Source: Mycolicibacter heraklionensis (GTDB taxonomy: Bacteria > Actinomycetota > Actinomycetes > Mycobacteriales > Mycobacteriaceae). From it: a stretch of DNA of 64,000 nucleotides. The notes beneath the pieces were generated by a model, which did no database searches, had not been told where the DNA came from, and worked only from the letters and a program-made list of their open reading frames with translations. How positions within the stretch are numbered: the stretch's first letter is position 1; the number at the start of each line of letters is the position of its first letter. A program made the translations under genes and the position numbers. Positions 48,893-59,899 of the stretch are shown here, piece after piece. The stretch covers positions 1,988,880-2,052,879 of the forward strand of contig NZ_CP080997.1 of the NCBI RefSeq assembly GCF_019645815.1, in the 5' to 3' direction.

Positions 48893-50034
48893 TGAGCCGG
48901 GTCCTGCTGGTAACCAACGATTTTCCGCCGCGCCCCGGCGGCATCCAGTGCTACCTGGAAGAGCTGGTGCGCCGCATCGCCGGCAGCGGGCGACACGACG
49001 TGACGGTGTACGCGCCGCAGTGGAAGGGCGCCGACGCCTTTGACGGCGCCGCGAAATCGGCCGGCTATCAGGTGGTGCGCCATCCCGGCACGCTGATGTT
49101 GCCGGGCCCGGCCGTCGACTCCCGGATGCGCCGGCTCATCGGCGACCTGGGCGCCCAGACCGTCTGGTTCGGTGCGGCCGCCCCGCTGGCGTTGCTGGCG
49201 AACCGGGCGCGCGCTGCCGGCGCCACCCGGGTGGTGGCCAGCACACACGGTCACGAGGTCGGCTGGTCGATGCTGCCGGGGGCCCGCTCGGTGCTGCGCC
49301 GGATCGGTGAGTCCTGCGACACCGTCACTTTCGTCAGCCACTACACCCGCGGGCGGTTCGCCTCGGCGTTCGGCCCCGACGCCGCGCTGGAGCATCTGCC
49401 GCCCGGAGTGGACACCGACCGGTTCCGTCCCGACCCCGCTGCCCGCGCCGAACTACGGGCCCGGCATGGGCTGGGGGAGCGTCCCACCGTGGTCTGCGTA
49501 TCGCGACTGGTACCCCGCAAGGGCCAGGACATGCTGATCAGGGCCCTGCCGGCGATTCGGCAACGCGTCGACGGCGCGGCGCTGGTGATCGTCGGCGGCG
49601 GACCCTACGCCGAGACGCTGCACAAGCTGGCCGGCGAGTGCGGGGTTGCCGATGCGGTGACCTTCACCGGCGGTGTTCCGGCGGCCGAGCTGCCGGCCTA
49701 CTACTTACTCGGCGACGTGTTCGCGATGCCGTGCCGCACCCGCGGTGCCGGGCTTGACGTGGAGGGTCTGGGCATCGTGTTCCTGGAGGCGTCGGCGGCC
49801 GGCGTCCCGGTGGTCGCCGGCAACTCGGGTGGCGCCCCCGAAACCGTCCTGCACAACCGGACCGGGCTGGTGGTCGAGGGCCGGGCCGTAGCTCAGATCG
49901 GTGATGCCGTCGCGGGATTGCTCGCCGACCCCGACCGGGCCGCTGCGATGGGTGCCGCCGGTCGCGAATGGGTGACGGGGCACTGGCGCTGGGACACCCT
50001 GGCCGGGAGGATGGCCGACCTGCTGCAAGCCTGA
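48892..50034 (+). CDS. pimB': GDP-Man:PIM1 alpha-(1->6)-mannosyltransferase PimB'
   Basis: 380 residues. GT4 glycosyltransferase that adds the second mannose in phosphatidylinositol mannoside synthesis on the cytoplasmic face. N-terminal fold: TNDFPPRPGGIQCYLEELVRR; GDP-mannose domain: CVSRLVPRKGQDMLIRAL and the E-x7-E motif EGLGIVFLEASAAG. An in-frame extension upstream overlaps the zincin gene and is unlike the family; the GTG at 48892 with its promoter is preferred. It supplies PIM2 for the LM/LAM enzymes encoded later in the window. Confidence 0.95.
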   Translation: MSRVLLVTNDFPPRPGGIQCYLEELVRRIAGSGRHDVTVYAPQWKGADAFDGAAKSAGYQVVRHPGTLMLPGPAVDSRMRRLIGDLGAQTVWFGAAAPLALLANRARAAGATRVVASTHGHEVGWSMLPGARSVLRRIGESCDTVTFVSHYTRGRFASAFGPDAALEHLPPGVDTDRFRPDPAARAELRARHGLGERPTVVCVSRLVPRKGQDMLIRALPAIRQRVDGAALVIVGGGPYAETLHKLAGECGVADAVTFTGGVPAAELPAYYLLGDVFAMPCRTRGAGLDVEGLGIVFLEASAAGVPVVAGNSGGAPETVLHNRTGLVVEGRAVAQIGDAVAGLLADPDRAAAMGAAGREWVTGHWRWDTLAGRMADLLQA

Positions 50035-50038
50035 AGCT

Positions 50039-50093
50039 GGTTCATGCGGCGGTCCCAGCTTCGGCTCTCCTTCGTCGAGCCTCGCTGAACCGC
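50039..50093. repeat. Palindromic repeat element, copy A
   Basis: 55 bp differing from the copy at 62165-62219 at only three positions. The 41-bp core (50051-50091) folds as GGCTC/GAGCC and GGTTCAGC-type arms. It occupies the junction of the converging pimB' and fadD15 genes. Confidence 0.8.
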
Positions 50094-50096
50094 TGG

Positions 50097-51899
50097 TCAG
50101 CCCTTGGCGTAGATCGCCTCGATCGCGTCGGCGAACTTCTCCGCGACCACGTTGCGCTTCACCTTCATCGTGGGCGTCAGCTCGCCGGTGGCCTCGGTGA
50201 AGTCGACCGGCAGGATCTGGAACTTTCGGATCGACTCGGCGTGCGAGACCGCCAGATTGGCCTGCTTGACGGCCGCGTCCACCTCGGCGATCAGGTCGGG
50301 GTCGGTCGTCAAGTCGGCCACCGTGGCGGTGTCGGCCTTGCTGTTGCGCTGCTTCCAGCCCTCGATGGCCTCGGGGTCGATGGTGATCAGCGCGCCGATG
50401 AACGGCTTGGCGTCACCGACGACCATCGCCTGGCTGATCAGCGGGTGCGCGCGCAGCTGGTCCTCGAGCACCGCGGGGGCGACGTTCTTGCCGCCGGCGG
50501 TGACGATGATCTCCTTCTTACGGCCGGTGATCTTCAGGTAGCCATCGGCGTCGATGTGGGCCAGGTCGCCGGTCCGGAACCAGCCGTCGGTGAACGCATC
50601 GGCGGTGGCCTGCTCGTTGCGCCAGTAGCCGTTGAACACCACTCCGCCGCGCACCAGCAACTCGCCGTCTTCGGCGACGCGCATGCTGTTGCCGGGCACC
50701 AGCTTTCCGACGGTCCCCACCTTCATGCCACTGACCGGGTTGACGGTGATGGCGGCGGTGGTCTCGGTCAGCCCGTAGCCCTCGTAGATGGACAGGCCGA
50801 CACCACGGTAGAAGTGGCCCAGCCGTTCGCCCAGCGGCGCCCCACCGGAGACCGAGGCGCGGCAGTTGCCGCCCAGCGCCGTGCGCAACTTGTGATAGAC
50901 GAGCTTGTCGAACAGGGCGTGCTTGGCGCGCAGCAACAGGCCCGGCCCGCCGTGATCGATGGCCTCGCTCCAGTCCACCGCGGTCTGGGCCGCGATCTCG
51001 AAGATGCGGCCCTTGCCGTCGTTGGCGGCGTTCTGGGCGGCGGTGTTGTACACCTTCTCGAACACCCGCGGTACCGAGACCACCACCGTTGGCTTGAACA
51101 CCGAGAACATCGGCACCAGGTTCTTGATGTCACTGGTGAACCCGACCGTCACCTTATTGGCGAAGGCCGCGATGCTCAGTGCACGGGCCAGGACGTGCGC
51201 CAACGGCAGGAAGACCAGCAGGCGCTGGCCGGGAGCCAGCAGGGTGGGCAGCGCAGCCTGCGTGCCGCGCAGCTCGTGGAGGATGTTGGAGTGGGTGAGC
51301 TGGCAGCCCTTGGGCCGCCCGGTGGTGCCCGAGGTGTAGATCAGCGTCGCCGCGTCGGTGGCCCGCAGCGCGTCGATCCGCGCGGTGAGCTGTGCCGGGT
51401 CTTGGCCGGCGGCGGCCTCGCTGAGCTCGTCGAGGGCCTGGGCGCCCGAGCCGTCGATGGTCAGCACCCGCCGCAGCGCGGGCAGGTCGCCGGCGAGTTC
51501 GTTGACGATCTTGGCGTGGGCGTCGGTTTCGGCGAACGCCACCACCGCGCTGGAGTCCTGCATCACCCATCGGACTTGCTCGGCCGACGACGTTTCGTAG
51601 ATCGGTACGGTCACCGCGCCGATGGACAGGATCGCGTAGTCCAGGATGGCCCACTCGTAGCGTGTCGCCGAGAAGATGACTACCCGGTCGCCGGCCGCCA
51701 CGCCCTGGCTGATCAGGCCCAGCGCGGCCGAACGGATCTGCGCGGCGGCGGTGGCGCAGGTGACATCCGTCCAGACCCCGTCGACGAGACGCTGGTAGAT
51801 GACGAAGTCGGGACTGTTGCGCTCGTGCTCGAAGACGACCGCGGCGACGTTGTCGTGCTCCTCGACGGTGAACGGCGCGGGAACACTGAACTCACGCAT
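50097..51899 (-). CDS. fadD15: Long-chain fatty-acid-CoA ligase FadD15
   Basis: 600 residues, the same length as in M. tuberculosis. ANL-family acyl-CoA synthetase: AMP-binding loop [48 protein letters not shown] and the C-terminal [23 protein letters not shown] lies 6 nt before the ATG; a longer frame upstream reads through the opposite strand of the next gene and is not supported. It activates fatty acids for lipid metabolism. Confidence 0.95.
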   Translation of the reverse strand: MREFSVPAPFTVEEHDNVAAVVFEHERNSPDFVIYQRLVDGVWTDVTCATAAAQIRSAALGLISQGVAAGDRVVIFSATRYEWAILDYAILSIGAVTVPIYETSSAEQVRWVMQDSSAVVAFAETDAHAKIVNELAGDLPALRRVLTIDGSGAQALDELSEAAAGQDPAQLTARIDALRATDAATLIYTSGTTGRPKGCQLTHSNILHELRGTQAALPTLLAPGQRLLVFLPLAHVLARALSIAAFANKVTVGFTSDIKNLVPMFSVFKPTVVVSVPRVFEKVYNTAAQNAANDGKGRIFEIAAQTAVDWSEAIDHGGPGLLLRAKHALFDKLVYHKLRTALGGNCRASVSGGAPLGERLGHFYRGVGLSIYEGYGLTETTAAITVNPVSGMKVGTVGKLVPGNSMRVAEDGELLVRGGVVFNGYWRNEQATADAFTDGWFRTGDLAHIDADGYLKITGRKKEIIVTAGGKNVAPAVLEDQLRAHPLISQAMVVGDAKPFIGALITIDPEAIEGWKQRNSKADTATVADLTTDPDLIAEVDAAVKQANLAVSHAESIRKFQILPVDFTEATGELTPTMKVKRNVVAEKFADAIEAIYAKG

Positions 51900-52065
51900 T
51901 GCGATGACCTCTCTTGCCAACCTGGGTGTCGATCCGCTCAGCCTAGTCGCCGCCTGATGATGAGCGTGACGGTGTTCACGTTGCGGTTCACCCACCGGGA
52001 GAGATTGAGCCCCGGCAGCGGCCCGCAGCAGTGATAGCGGAGGTTTGTTCAGCAAACGTATTCGA

Positions 52066-52080
52066 TACGCTTGCGGGCCA
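52066..52080 (+). promoter_or_regulatory. Putative -10 of a leaderless SRPBCC-protein transcript
   Basis: TACGCT at 52066-52071, 8 nt, then ATG. Confidence 0.45.
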
Positions 52081-52475
52081 TGAACAGTATCCAGGTTGCC
52101 GACGAGACGTTCGTCGCCGCTTCCGGCGAGCAGGTCGGCGCGGCAGTCGGCGACCCGTCGAGTTGGCAGCGGTGGTGGCCCGACCTGCAGCTGCAGGTGG
52201 TCGAGGATCGCGCCGACAAGGGCATTCGGTGGACGGTGAGCGGGCCGCTGACCGGCACTATGGAGATCTGGCTGGAGCCGATGCTCGACGGCGTACTGCT
52301 GCACTACTTCCTGCATGCCGAACCCACCGGTGTGACCGGCCGGCAGCTGGCCCGGCTGAACCTGGCGAAGCTGAACCACCGCCGCCGGGTGGCCGGCAAG
52401 CGGATGGCCTTCGAAGTCAAGGACCGCCTTGAGCGTTCCCGGCCGGTGGGGGTCCCTCCGATCGCCGTCAGTTGA
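52080..52475 (+). CDS. SRPBCC (START-like) family protein (Rv2186c-like)
   Basis: 131 residues. The helix-grip pattern is visible: [21 protein letters not shown], a strand run [19 protein letters not shown] and a long C-terminal helix ([20 protein letters not shown]). Such proteins bind hydrophobic ligands or act as cyclases; no catalytic residues are evident. The ATG at 52080 is chosen over an upstream TTG for its promoter spacing. It starts a five-gene run on the plus strand. Confidence 0.85.
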   Translation: MNSIQVADETFVAASGEQVGAAVGDPSSWQRWWPDLQLQVVEDRADKGIRWTVSGPLTGTMEIWLEPMLDGVLLHYFLHAEPTGVTGRQLARLNLAKLNHRRRVAGKRMAFEVKDRLERSRPVGVPPIAVS

Positions 52476-52555
52476 CCCGGCTTCGCCGGGGCCGGCGAGG
52501 TACCGTCTCTGCCGAGGGCCGGCGGCAGGCGCGAGCGAGTTAGGGAAGTAAGTAC

Positions 52556-52993
52556 GTGGCGGATAAGACAGCTCAGACGATCTACATCGCGGCGGATCCG
52601 GACACGGTGATGAAGGTGATCGCCGACATCGGCGCTTACCCCGACTGGGTCTCGGAGTACACCGAGGCCGAAGTGCTCGAAACCGATGCCGACGGTTACC
52701 CGAAGGTGGCGCGGCTGGTGCTCGACGCAGCCGTGATCAAGGACACCATGGTGCTGGACTACGACTGGTCGGCGGACCGTCGATCGGTGCGCTGGTCCTT
52801 GGCGTCGAGTTCGCTCCTGAAAGCCCTCAACGGCGAATATCGCCTGACGCCCAAGGGATCCGGAACCGAGGTTCTATACGAGTTGTCGGTGGATCTGATG
52901 ATTCCGATGATCGGCCTGCTCAAGCGCAAAGCGGAGCGGCGGCTGACCGACACCGCACTGAAGGACCTGAAGAAGCGAGCAGAGGCTGAGTGA
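52556..52993 (+). CDS. SRPBCC polyketide cyclase-like protein (Rv2185c-like)
   Basis: 145 residues with the fold start [24 protein letters not shown], strand [15 protein letters not shown], and the C-terminal helix [12 protein letters not shown], as in mycobacterial cyclase/dehydrase-type proteins. AGGGA is 9 nt before the GTG, and TACCGT at 52501-52506 would give a ~43-nt leader. Its stop overlaps the ArsA-like gene start (GTGA). Paralogue of the gene just upstream; ligand unknown. Confidence 0.88.
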   Translation: MADKTAQTIYIAADPDTVMKVIADIGAYPDWVSEYTEAEVLETDADGYPKVARLVLDAAVIKDTMVLDYDWSADRRSVRWSLASSSLLKALNGEYRLTPKGSGTEVLYELSVDLMIPMIGLLKRKAERRLTDTALKDLKKRAEAE

Positions 52994-54285
52994 GGCCGCC
53001 TGAGGCAGGAACGGCCGCGCTCCCGGTGGCTGCGATCAGTCTGTTCGTCGGCAAGGGCGGCGTAGGCAAGTCCACGTGTGCGGCGGCGACCGCTGTCTCG
53101 TTGGCATGCGCTGGAGACCGGGTGCTGCTGATCTCCACCGACCAGGCCCATTCGGTCGGGGACGTGCTCGGCCTGCCGGTGCCCCCCAGCGGTGCCCGGG
53201 ACCCCATCCCGGTGGCCGTCGATGACGCCGGAGCCGGCGGTGGGCGCTTGGACGTGCTGGCGCTGGACACGCTGGCTCTGCTTGAGCGGCACTGGGCCGG
53301 CGTGGTCGACGTCTTGGCCGTACGGTTCCCGGAGTCGGATCTGGGCAGCGTTGCGCCCGAAGAACTTTCGGCGCTTCCCGGTGTCCAGGAGGTGCTGGGC
53401 CTGCACGAGGTCGGCGAACTCGCAGACAGTGGGCAATGGGACCGGGTCGTCGTCGACTGCGCGTCCACCGCCGATGCGATGCGGATGCTGACCCTGCCGG
53501 CGACCGTGGCGCTCTACGCCGAGCGGTCCTGGCCGCGGCACCGTCGGCTCAGCGGAACCGAGGACCCCCGGTCGACCGCCCTGGTCGAGCTGATCGAACG
53601 GATCAGCCGCGCCGCCGAGCGGCTTGCCGAGCGGCTGACCGATGAGACGACGGTCACGGCGCACCTGGTGCTGACCGCCGAGCGCGTGGTGGCCGCCGAA
53701 GCCATCCGGACCCTGGGGGCGCTGTCGCTGACGGGTGTGCGGGTCGCAGAGCTGATCGTCAATCAGATTTTGTTGCAGGACGATTCGTACGTCTACACCA
53801 ACCTGCCGGCCCACCCCGCGTTCGACTGGTACGCCGAGCGGATCGGTGAACAGAGCAGTGTCCTCGAAGAGGTCGACCGCGCCATCGGCGATGTGGCGAT
53901 GGTGCTGGTCCCGCACCTGGCGGGTGAGCCGATCGGCCCCAAGGCGCTGGGTGATCTGCTCGCGAACAGCCGCCGCCGCGACGGGTCGGCGCCACCGGGT
54001 CCGGTGCGGCCGGTGGTCGACCGGGAGTCCGGTTCCGGGCTGGGGGCGGTGTATCGACTGCGGCTAGAGTTACCCCAGGTCGATTCCGGTGCGCTGAGCC
54101 TGGGGCGATCCGGAGACGATCTGATCATCGGTGCGGGTGGCACCCGACGTCGGGTTCGGTTGGCGTCGGTGCTGCGGCGGTGCACGGTCGTGGACGCAAC
54201 GCTGCGTGGCAGCGAACTGACGGTGCGCTTCCGGCCGGATCCGGACGTGTGGCCGGTGACTGGCGATGAGGAGGTGCGACGTTGA
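52990..54285 (+). CDS. ArsA/GET3-like ATPase (Rv2184c-like)
   Basis: 431 residues. A deviant Walker A, FVGKGGVGKSTCAAA, is followed by STDQAHSVGDVLG (switch I-like) and a Walker B-like RVVVDCAST. The C-terminal ~100 residues form a small beta domain (ISLPV-like strands with RRVRLASVLRRC) like the HSP20-type tail of bacterial ArsA proteins. No arsenical Cys set is present, so arsenite transport is unlikely; a protein-targeting or lipid-linked role is possible. The GTG start and the stop both overlap neighbours by 4 bp. Confidence 0.87.
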   Translation: MRPPEAGTAALPVAAISLFVGKGGVGKSTCAAATAVSLACAGDRVLLISTDQAHSVGDVLGLPVPPSGARDPIPVAVDDAGAGGGRLDVLALDTLALLERHWAGVVDVLAVRFPESDLGSVAPEELSALPGVQEVLGLHEVGELADSGQWDRVVVDCASTADAMRMLTLPATVALYAERSWPRHRRLSGTEDPRSTALVELIERISRAAERLAERLTDETTVTAHLVLTAERVVAAEAIRTLGALSLTGVRVAELIVNQILLQDDSYVYTNLPAHPAFDWYAERIGEQSSVLEEVDRAIGDVAMVLVPHLAGEPIGPKALGDLLANSRRRDGSAPPGPVRPVVDRESGSGLGAVYRLRLELPQVDSGALSLGRSGDDLIIGAGGTRRRVRLASVLRRCTVVDATLRGSELTVRFRPDPDVWPVTGDEEVRR

Positions 54286-54677
54286 ACGCTGGCGCGCACC
54301 CGGATCTGGGTGAGCTCGGGCCCGAGCTGCGCAAGCTCGCCCAGGCGATCCTGGATCGACTCGACCCGGCGGTGCGTGCCGCGGCGCTGCTGGCGGCCGC
54401 CGGCGACGGCCCGGGCAAATGCCAACAGGTGTGGTGCCCGGTGTGCGCCCTGGCAGCGCTGGTAACCGGGGAAGAACATCCGCTGCTCACCATCGTCGCC
54501 GAGCACAGCGTCGCGCTGTATGAGGTGATCCGCGCGGTGGTGGGGGAGGCCGACCCGACGGGCGGGGCGCCACGCCCGCCCGACCCCGGCCCGCCCGGCG
54601 GAGACGGTGGTGGCGGGCAGCCGCCGGCCCGGCCCAGCTATGAACCCATTCCGGTCACCATCGAAACCGAAACCTGA
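54282..54677 (+). CDS. Small protein of the Rv2183c type
   Basis: 131 residues. The TTG start overlaps the ArsA-like stop (TTGA) and has GAGGAGGTG in front. The middle holds GKCQQVWCPVCALAALVTGE (a CPVC pair with another Cys), and the C-terminal third is a Pro/Gly-rich linker ending in YEPIPVTIETE. The composition suggests a zinc-knuckle helical domain with a disordered tail, as in short mycobacterial partners of the ArsA-like ATPase. Function unknown. Confidence 0.82.
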   Translation: MNAGAHPDLGELGPELRKLAQAILDRLDPAVRAAALLAAAGDGPGKCQQVWCPVCALAALVTGEEHPLLTIVAEHSVALYEVIRAVVGEADPTGGAPRPPDPGPPGGDGGGGQPPARPSYEPIPVTIETET

Positions 54678-54693
54678 AAGACCGAAAGCTGAG

Positions 54694-54709
54694 GAATTCC
54701 ACGGAATTC
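54694..54709. promoter_or_regulatory. 16-bp inverted repeat upstream of the acyltransferase gene
   Basis: GAATTCC-AC-GGAATTC is a perfect 7-2-7 inverted repeat, 45 bp before a TAAAGT hexamer (54754-54759) that could serve the downstream gene. AT-rich for this genome; a possible operator. Confidence 0.4.
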
Positions 54710-54802
54710 GCGCTGTGACGAATCACCGTGTGGCCCTAGCCACGCCCGGTCGGTAAAGTTGGCGCGAACACGGCCGCCGAGTCGGGGTAGGAGGGAGGGG
54801 CC

Positions 54803-55537
54803 ATGTGGTACTGGTTGGTCAAGTACGTCTTCTTCGGGCCTCTGCTGGCTCTGATCGGGCGGCCGAAAGTCGAGGGCCTGGAGAACATCCCTGACGAGGG
54901 TGCGGCCATCCTGGCCAGCAATCACCTGGCCGTCATGGACAGCTTCTATCTGCCACTGGTGGTGCGCCGGCGGATCACCTTCCTGGCCAAGTCGGAATAC
55001 TTCACCGGCACCGGGATCAAGGGCTGGCTGACTCGCGCGTTCTACACCGCAGTCGGGCAGGTTCCCATCGACCGCAACGACTCTGACGCCGCGCAGGCCG
55101 CGCTGACCACCGCCCAGCGGATCCTGGCGCAGGGCAAGCTGCTCGGTATCTATCCCGAGGGCACCCGCTCGCCCGACGGCCGGCTGTACAAGGGCAAGAC
55201 CGGACTGGCCCGGCTCGCGCTGCACACGGGCGTCCCGGTGATCCCGGTCGTGATGGTCGGTACCAACGTCGTCAACCCGCCCGGCACCAAGATGCTGCGC
55301 TTCGGCCGGGTCACGGTCCGCTTCGGCGAGCCGATGGACTTCTCCCGTTTCGAGGGGATGGCCGACAACCGTTTCATCGAACGTGCTGTCACCGACGAGG
55401 TGATCTACGAGCTGATGCGGCTGTCCGGCCAGGAATACGTCGACATCTACGCCGCCAGCGTCAAAAACGGTGTCCCGCAACAGGACGGGGCAACAGGTCA
55501 GCCGGTTGCCCGGTTTCCGGAGACCGCGGCGGGCTGA
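54803..55537 (+). CDS. 1-acylglycerol-3-phosphate O-acyltransferase-like (Rv2182c)
   Basis: 244 residues of the PlsC family: the catalytic HxxxxD is in [14 protein letters not shown] (His at about 41), and [20 protein letters not shown] is the glycerol-phosphate/Glu motif. A hydrophobic start ([17 protein letters not shown]) anchors it to the membrane, where it acylates lyso-lipids for phospholipid or PIM synthesis. GGAGGGAGGGG lies before the ATG. Its last 40 bp overlap the 3' end of the mannosyltransferase gene on the other strand. Confidence 0.93.
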   Translation: MWYWLVKYVFFGPLLALIGRPKVEGLENIPDEGAAILASNHLAVMDSFYLPLVVRRRITFLAKSEYFTGTGIKGWLTRAFYTAVGQVPIDRNDSDAAQAALTTAQRILAQGKLLGIYPEGTRSPDGRLYKGKTGLARLALHTGVPVIPVVMVGTNVVNPPGTKMLRFGRVTVRFGEPMDFSRFEGMADNRFIERAVTDEVIYELMRLSGQEYVDIYAASVKNGVPQQDGATGQPVARFPETAAG

Positions 55538-56793
55538 TCCGGACTCGTCCGGGGGCCGGGCCGCAGCGTCGCGCCGGCCGTGACGATCATCGCCAGCGCC
55601 CACCACACGTAGGACGTCCCGGCCAGTTGGCGCCACCACGCCGCGCCGGCCTCGTGATGTTCGGGCAGCAACTCGATCGGACTGCGCATCATCAGCGCCA
55701 CCCCCACCACACTGAGCACGCCCAGCCCGACCGCTCGATGCCGGTAGGCCACCACCACCGTCACCACCACGGCCGGCAGCATCCACACCCAATGGTGCGA
55801 CCACGACACCGGTGACACCACCAACCCGAACAGTGCCACGCAGACCAGCGCCAAAATCGGCTCACCGGCGGCGATCACCTGCCGGGCCGCCCACCACATC
55901 GCCGCGAGCACCAGCAGGCAACCCGCCAGCCACAGCACGGAGCGCACGTGGTCGTCCAGCGGCAGCCGAGCCAGCGCGCCGGCCAGGTTCTGGTTGGTGT
56001 TCAGGCTCGCCCCACCGATGCGGTCGGTGTCGCGGACGGTGTGCGTCCAGTACTGCCAGGAGTCGCTCCAGGCCATCGCGAACCCCACCAAGGTCGCCGC
56101 CAGGAACGACACCACGGTGGTCATCGCGGCGCGCCTGTCGCGGCGTAACAGGAAGTAGAGCAGGAACACCGCCGGGGTCAGCTTCAGCGCCACCGCGACA
56201 CCCAGCAGCGCGCCGCGCGGCCAGTAGGTGCGCCGTGGCACACAGTCGGCGATCACCAGCGTCATCAACACCGCATTGACCTGGCCGAAGTCGAAGTTGG
56301 CCCAGATCGGTTCGGCGTCCAACCAGATGGACGCCGCCACGATCGCCACCGCCACCACACCGCGGTGCCACCAGTCCGGCCCGCTGCCGGGCCGCGCGTC
56401 GAAGCGGACCCCCAGGCCGGTGAGCACGATGGTGATCGAGACCACCAGAAGCAGCGTCGAGAGGATGGTCAGCGCGGCGGCCGCGGTGCCCAGCGACACC
56501 CAGGTAAGGGGGGCGAACAACACCGCGGCGATCGGGGGATAGGTGAACGGCAGCACCGTCCCGTCGATCTGGGTTTGGAACCAGTCCTCGCCGTAGAGCG
56601 GCCGGCCCGCACGCCAGGCCTGTGCCGCCATCCGGTAGACGTCGACGTCGATGTGGTACGGCGTGCTGCCCAGCGCCCGCCACGTCGTGTAGCCCAGAGC
56701 CGTAACCGTCAGCAGCGTGAAGATCCACCAAACGGCCCAACCGCTGATGCCCCCGTGCCGACGGCCCGGGTCGGGCGGCCGCGATGTAGTCAT
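55498..56793 (-). CDS. Polyprenol-phosphate-mannose alpha-(1->2) mannosyltransferase, GT-C (Rv2181-like)
   Basis: 431 residues, GT87-type membrane transferase that adds single alpha-1,2-mannose branches to LM/LAM using decaprenyl-phosphate mannose. About ten helices; the first extracytoplasmic loop carries [20 protein letters not shown], with the Asp pair typical of GT-C. The ATG at 56793 gives [12 protein letters not shown] before the first helix; TAGGCT (56809-56804) ends 10 nt upstream, giving a very short leader. A much longer frame further upstream is overlap with the opposite strand. Confidence 0.9.
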   Translation of the reverse strand: MTTSRPPDPGRRHGGISGWAVWWIFTLLTVTALGYTTWRALGSTPYHIDVDVYRMAAQAWRAGRPLYGEDWFQTQIDGTVLPFTYPPIAAVLFAPLTWVSLGTAAAALTILSTLLLVVSITIVLTGLGVRFDARPGSGPDWWHRGVVAVAIVAASIWLDAEPIWANFDFGQVNAVLMTLVIADCVPRRTYWPRGALLGVAVALKLTPAVFLLYFLLRRDRRAAMTTVVSFLAATLVGFAMAWSDSWQYWTHTVRDTDRIGGASLNTNQNLAGALARLPLDDHVRSVLWLAGCLLVLAAMWWAARQVIAAGEPILALVCVALFGLVVSPVSWSHHWVWMLPAVVVTVVVAYRHRAVGLGVLSVVGVALMMRSPIELLPEHHEAGAAWWRQLAGTSYVWWALAMIVTAGATLRPGPRTSPDQPAAVSGNRATG

Positions 56794-56873
56794 GTCGCAG
56801 CACAGCCTATCGGGTAGCGACGTTATACCGAGGCACGCCTGTGGCGATCCGGGCGTGGTGTGCCGCGAGGGCG

Positions 56874-56887
56874 TACGTTGCATTAGG
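56874..56887 (+). promoter_or_regulatory. Putative -10 of a leaderless Rv2180c-like transcript
   Basis: TACGTT at 56874-56879, 7 nt, then GTG. Confidence 0.5.
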
Positions 56888-57896
56888 TGCTGGAATGGTT
56901 CCGCGACGACATCATCGGCCGTGGCAGACTGCCATTGCTGTGCTGTCTGCTGGCCTTCCTGGTGACGTTTCTGGTGACCCGCTCGGTGGTGCGCTACATC
57001 CGCAGCCAAGCCGACAACCCCCGTCCGCCCCGCTGGTGGCAGCCACGCAATCTGCACTTCGGGTCCAAGCACATCCACCACGTGGTCTTCGGGGTGGTGT
57101 TGGTGATGGTCGCCGGGGTGACCCTGGTGGCCGCCGGGCCGAACGCGCACGAGCCGGCGTTCAGCCTGGCCGCGATAGCGTTCGGGATCGGGGCGGCCCT
57201 GGTGCTCGACGAGTACGCGCTGATCCTGCACCTGTCGGACGTGTACTGGGAGGAGGACGGCCGTGCCTCGGTGGACGCCGTGTTCGCCGCCGCCGCGGTC
57301 ACCGGGCTCCTGGTGCTGGGCTTTCATCCGCTGACGTTTGTGCTGTCGACGTGGCACGACACCTCGTCGCCGCTGATCCACGCGGGTGTGATCGCCAGCC
57401 TGGTGATGGCGTTGCCGCTGGGCGTGATGGTGTTGTTGAAAGGCAAGGTGTGGACCGGATTGATCGGGATGTTCTTCTTTCCGCTGCTGGTGGTGGGCGC
57501 GGTGCGGTTGTCGCGGCCGCACGCGCCCTGGGCCCGCTGGCGCTACCTGACTCGTCGGGACCGGATGCACCGTGCGCTGGAGCGCGAGCGCCGGCTGCGC
57601 CGCCCGGCGATTGCGGCCAAGCTCTGGTTGCAGGACGCGATCGCGGGCCGGCCCCAGGTGCCCGATGAGCGCGCCGTCGACGCCGAGCTCGACCGTGAGG
57701 TGCGGGCCGCGTCGGCGCCGACGGTGCAGTTCATGGCTCCCCGGCAGCAGGTCCCCATCGGCAGGCCTCCCGTCCGGCGGGCGCCCGCCGCCGGAGCGCC
57801 GGGCCGGCCGGGCCCCAACCGGGCGGTGTCGGAGGCATCTGCGCCCACCATGCCGGTCGCGATTCCGCGGATCCACCGGCCGGGCGGGCCGTGGCA

Positions 57897-57900
<4 letters not shown>
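56887..57900 (+). CDS. Integral membrane protein (Rv2180c-like)
   Basis: 337 residues. About seven helices in the first 215 residues, beginning [21 protein letters not shown]; a conserved H-x-H ([14 protein letters not shown]) and [18 protein letters not shown] give a membrane-embedded metal-site look. The C-terminal ~120 residues are basic and then Pro/Arg-rich, probably cytoplasmic. It overlaps the next gene by 4 bp (GTGA). No function is known; the gene is encoded back to back with the LM/LAM mannosyltransferase. Confidence 0.87.
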
Positions 57901-59805
<1,905 letters not shown>

Positions 59806-59819
59806 CGTCCCCCCGGGGC

Positions 59820-59879
59820 GCGAGGGTGCGTGTTTGCCCGGCGACACGCCGTGCTGGGCGTACAAACATGCACGCTCGC
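59820..59879. terminator. Long hairpin at the aroG-pknL convergent junction
   Basis: GCGAGGGTGCGTGTTTG (59820-59836) pairs at 15 of 17 positions with 59863-59879, with a second smaller stem in the loop (CCCGGCG... CGTGCTGGG). Same geometry as, but different sequence from, the elements at 15989 and 32917. No T-run; bidirectional termination is inferred from position. Confidence 0.45.
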
Positions 59880-59899
59880 ACCAAAGGGGGTCCAGGGGG

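Noticed and set aside
52990..54285. Arsenite-transport ATPase function for the ArsA-like protein.
   Set aside because: The Cys residues that bind arsenite in true ArsA are not present and no arsB-like gene is nearby.
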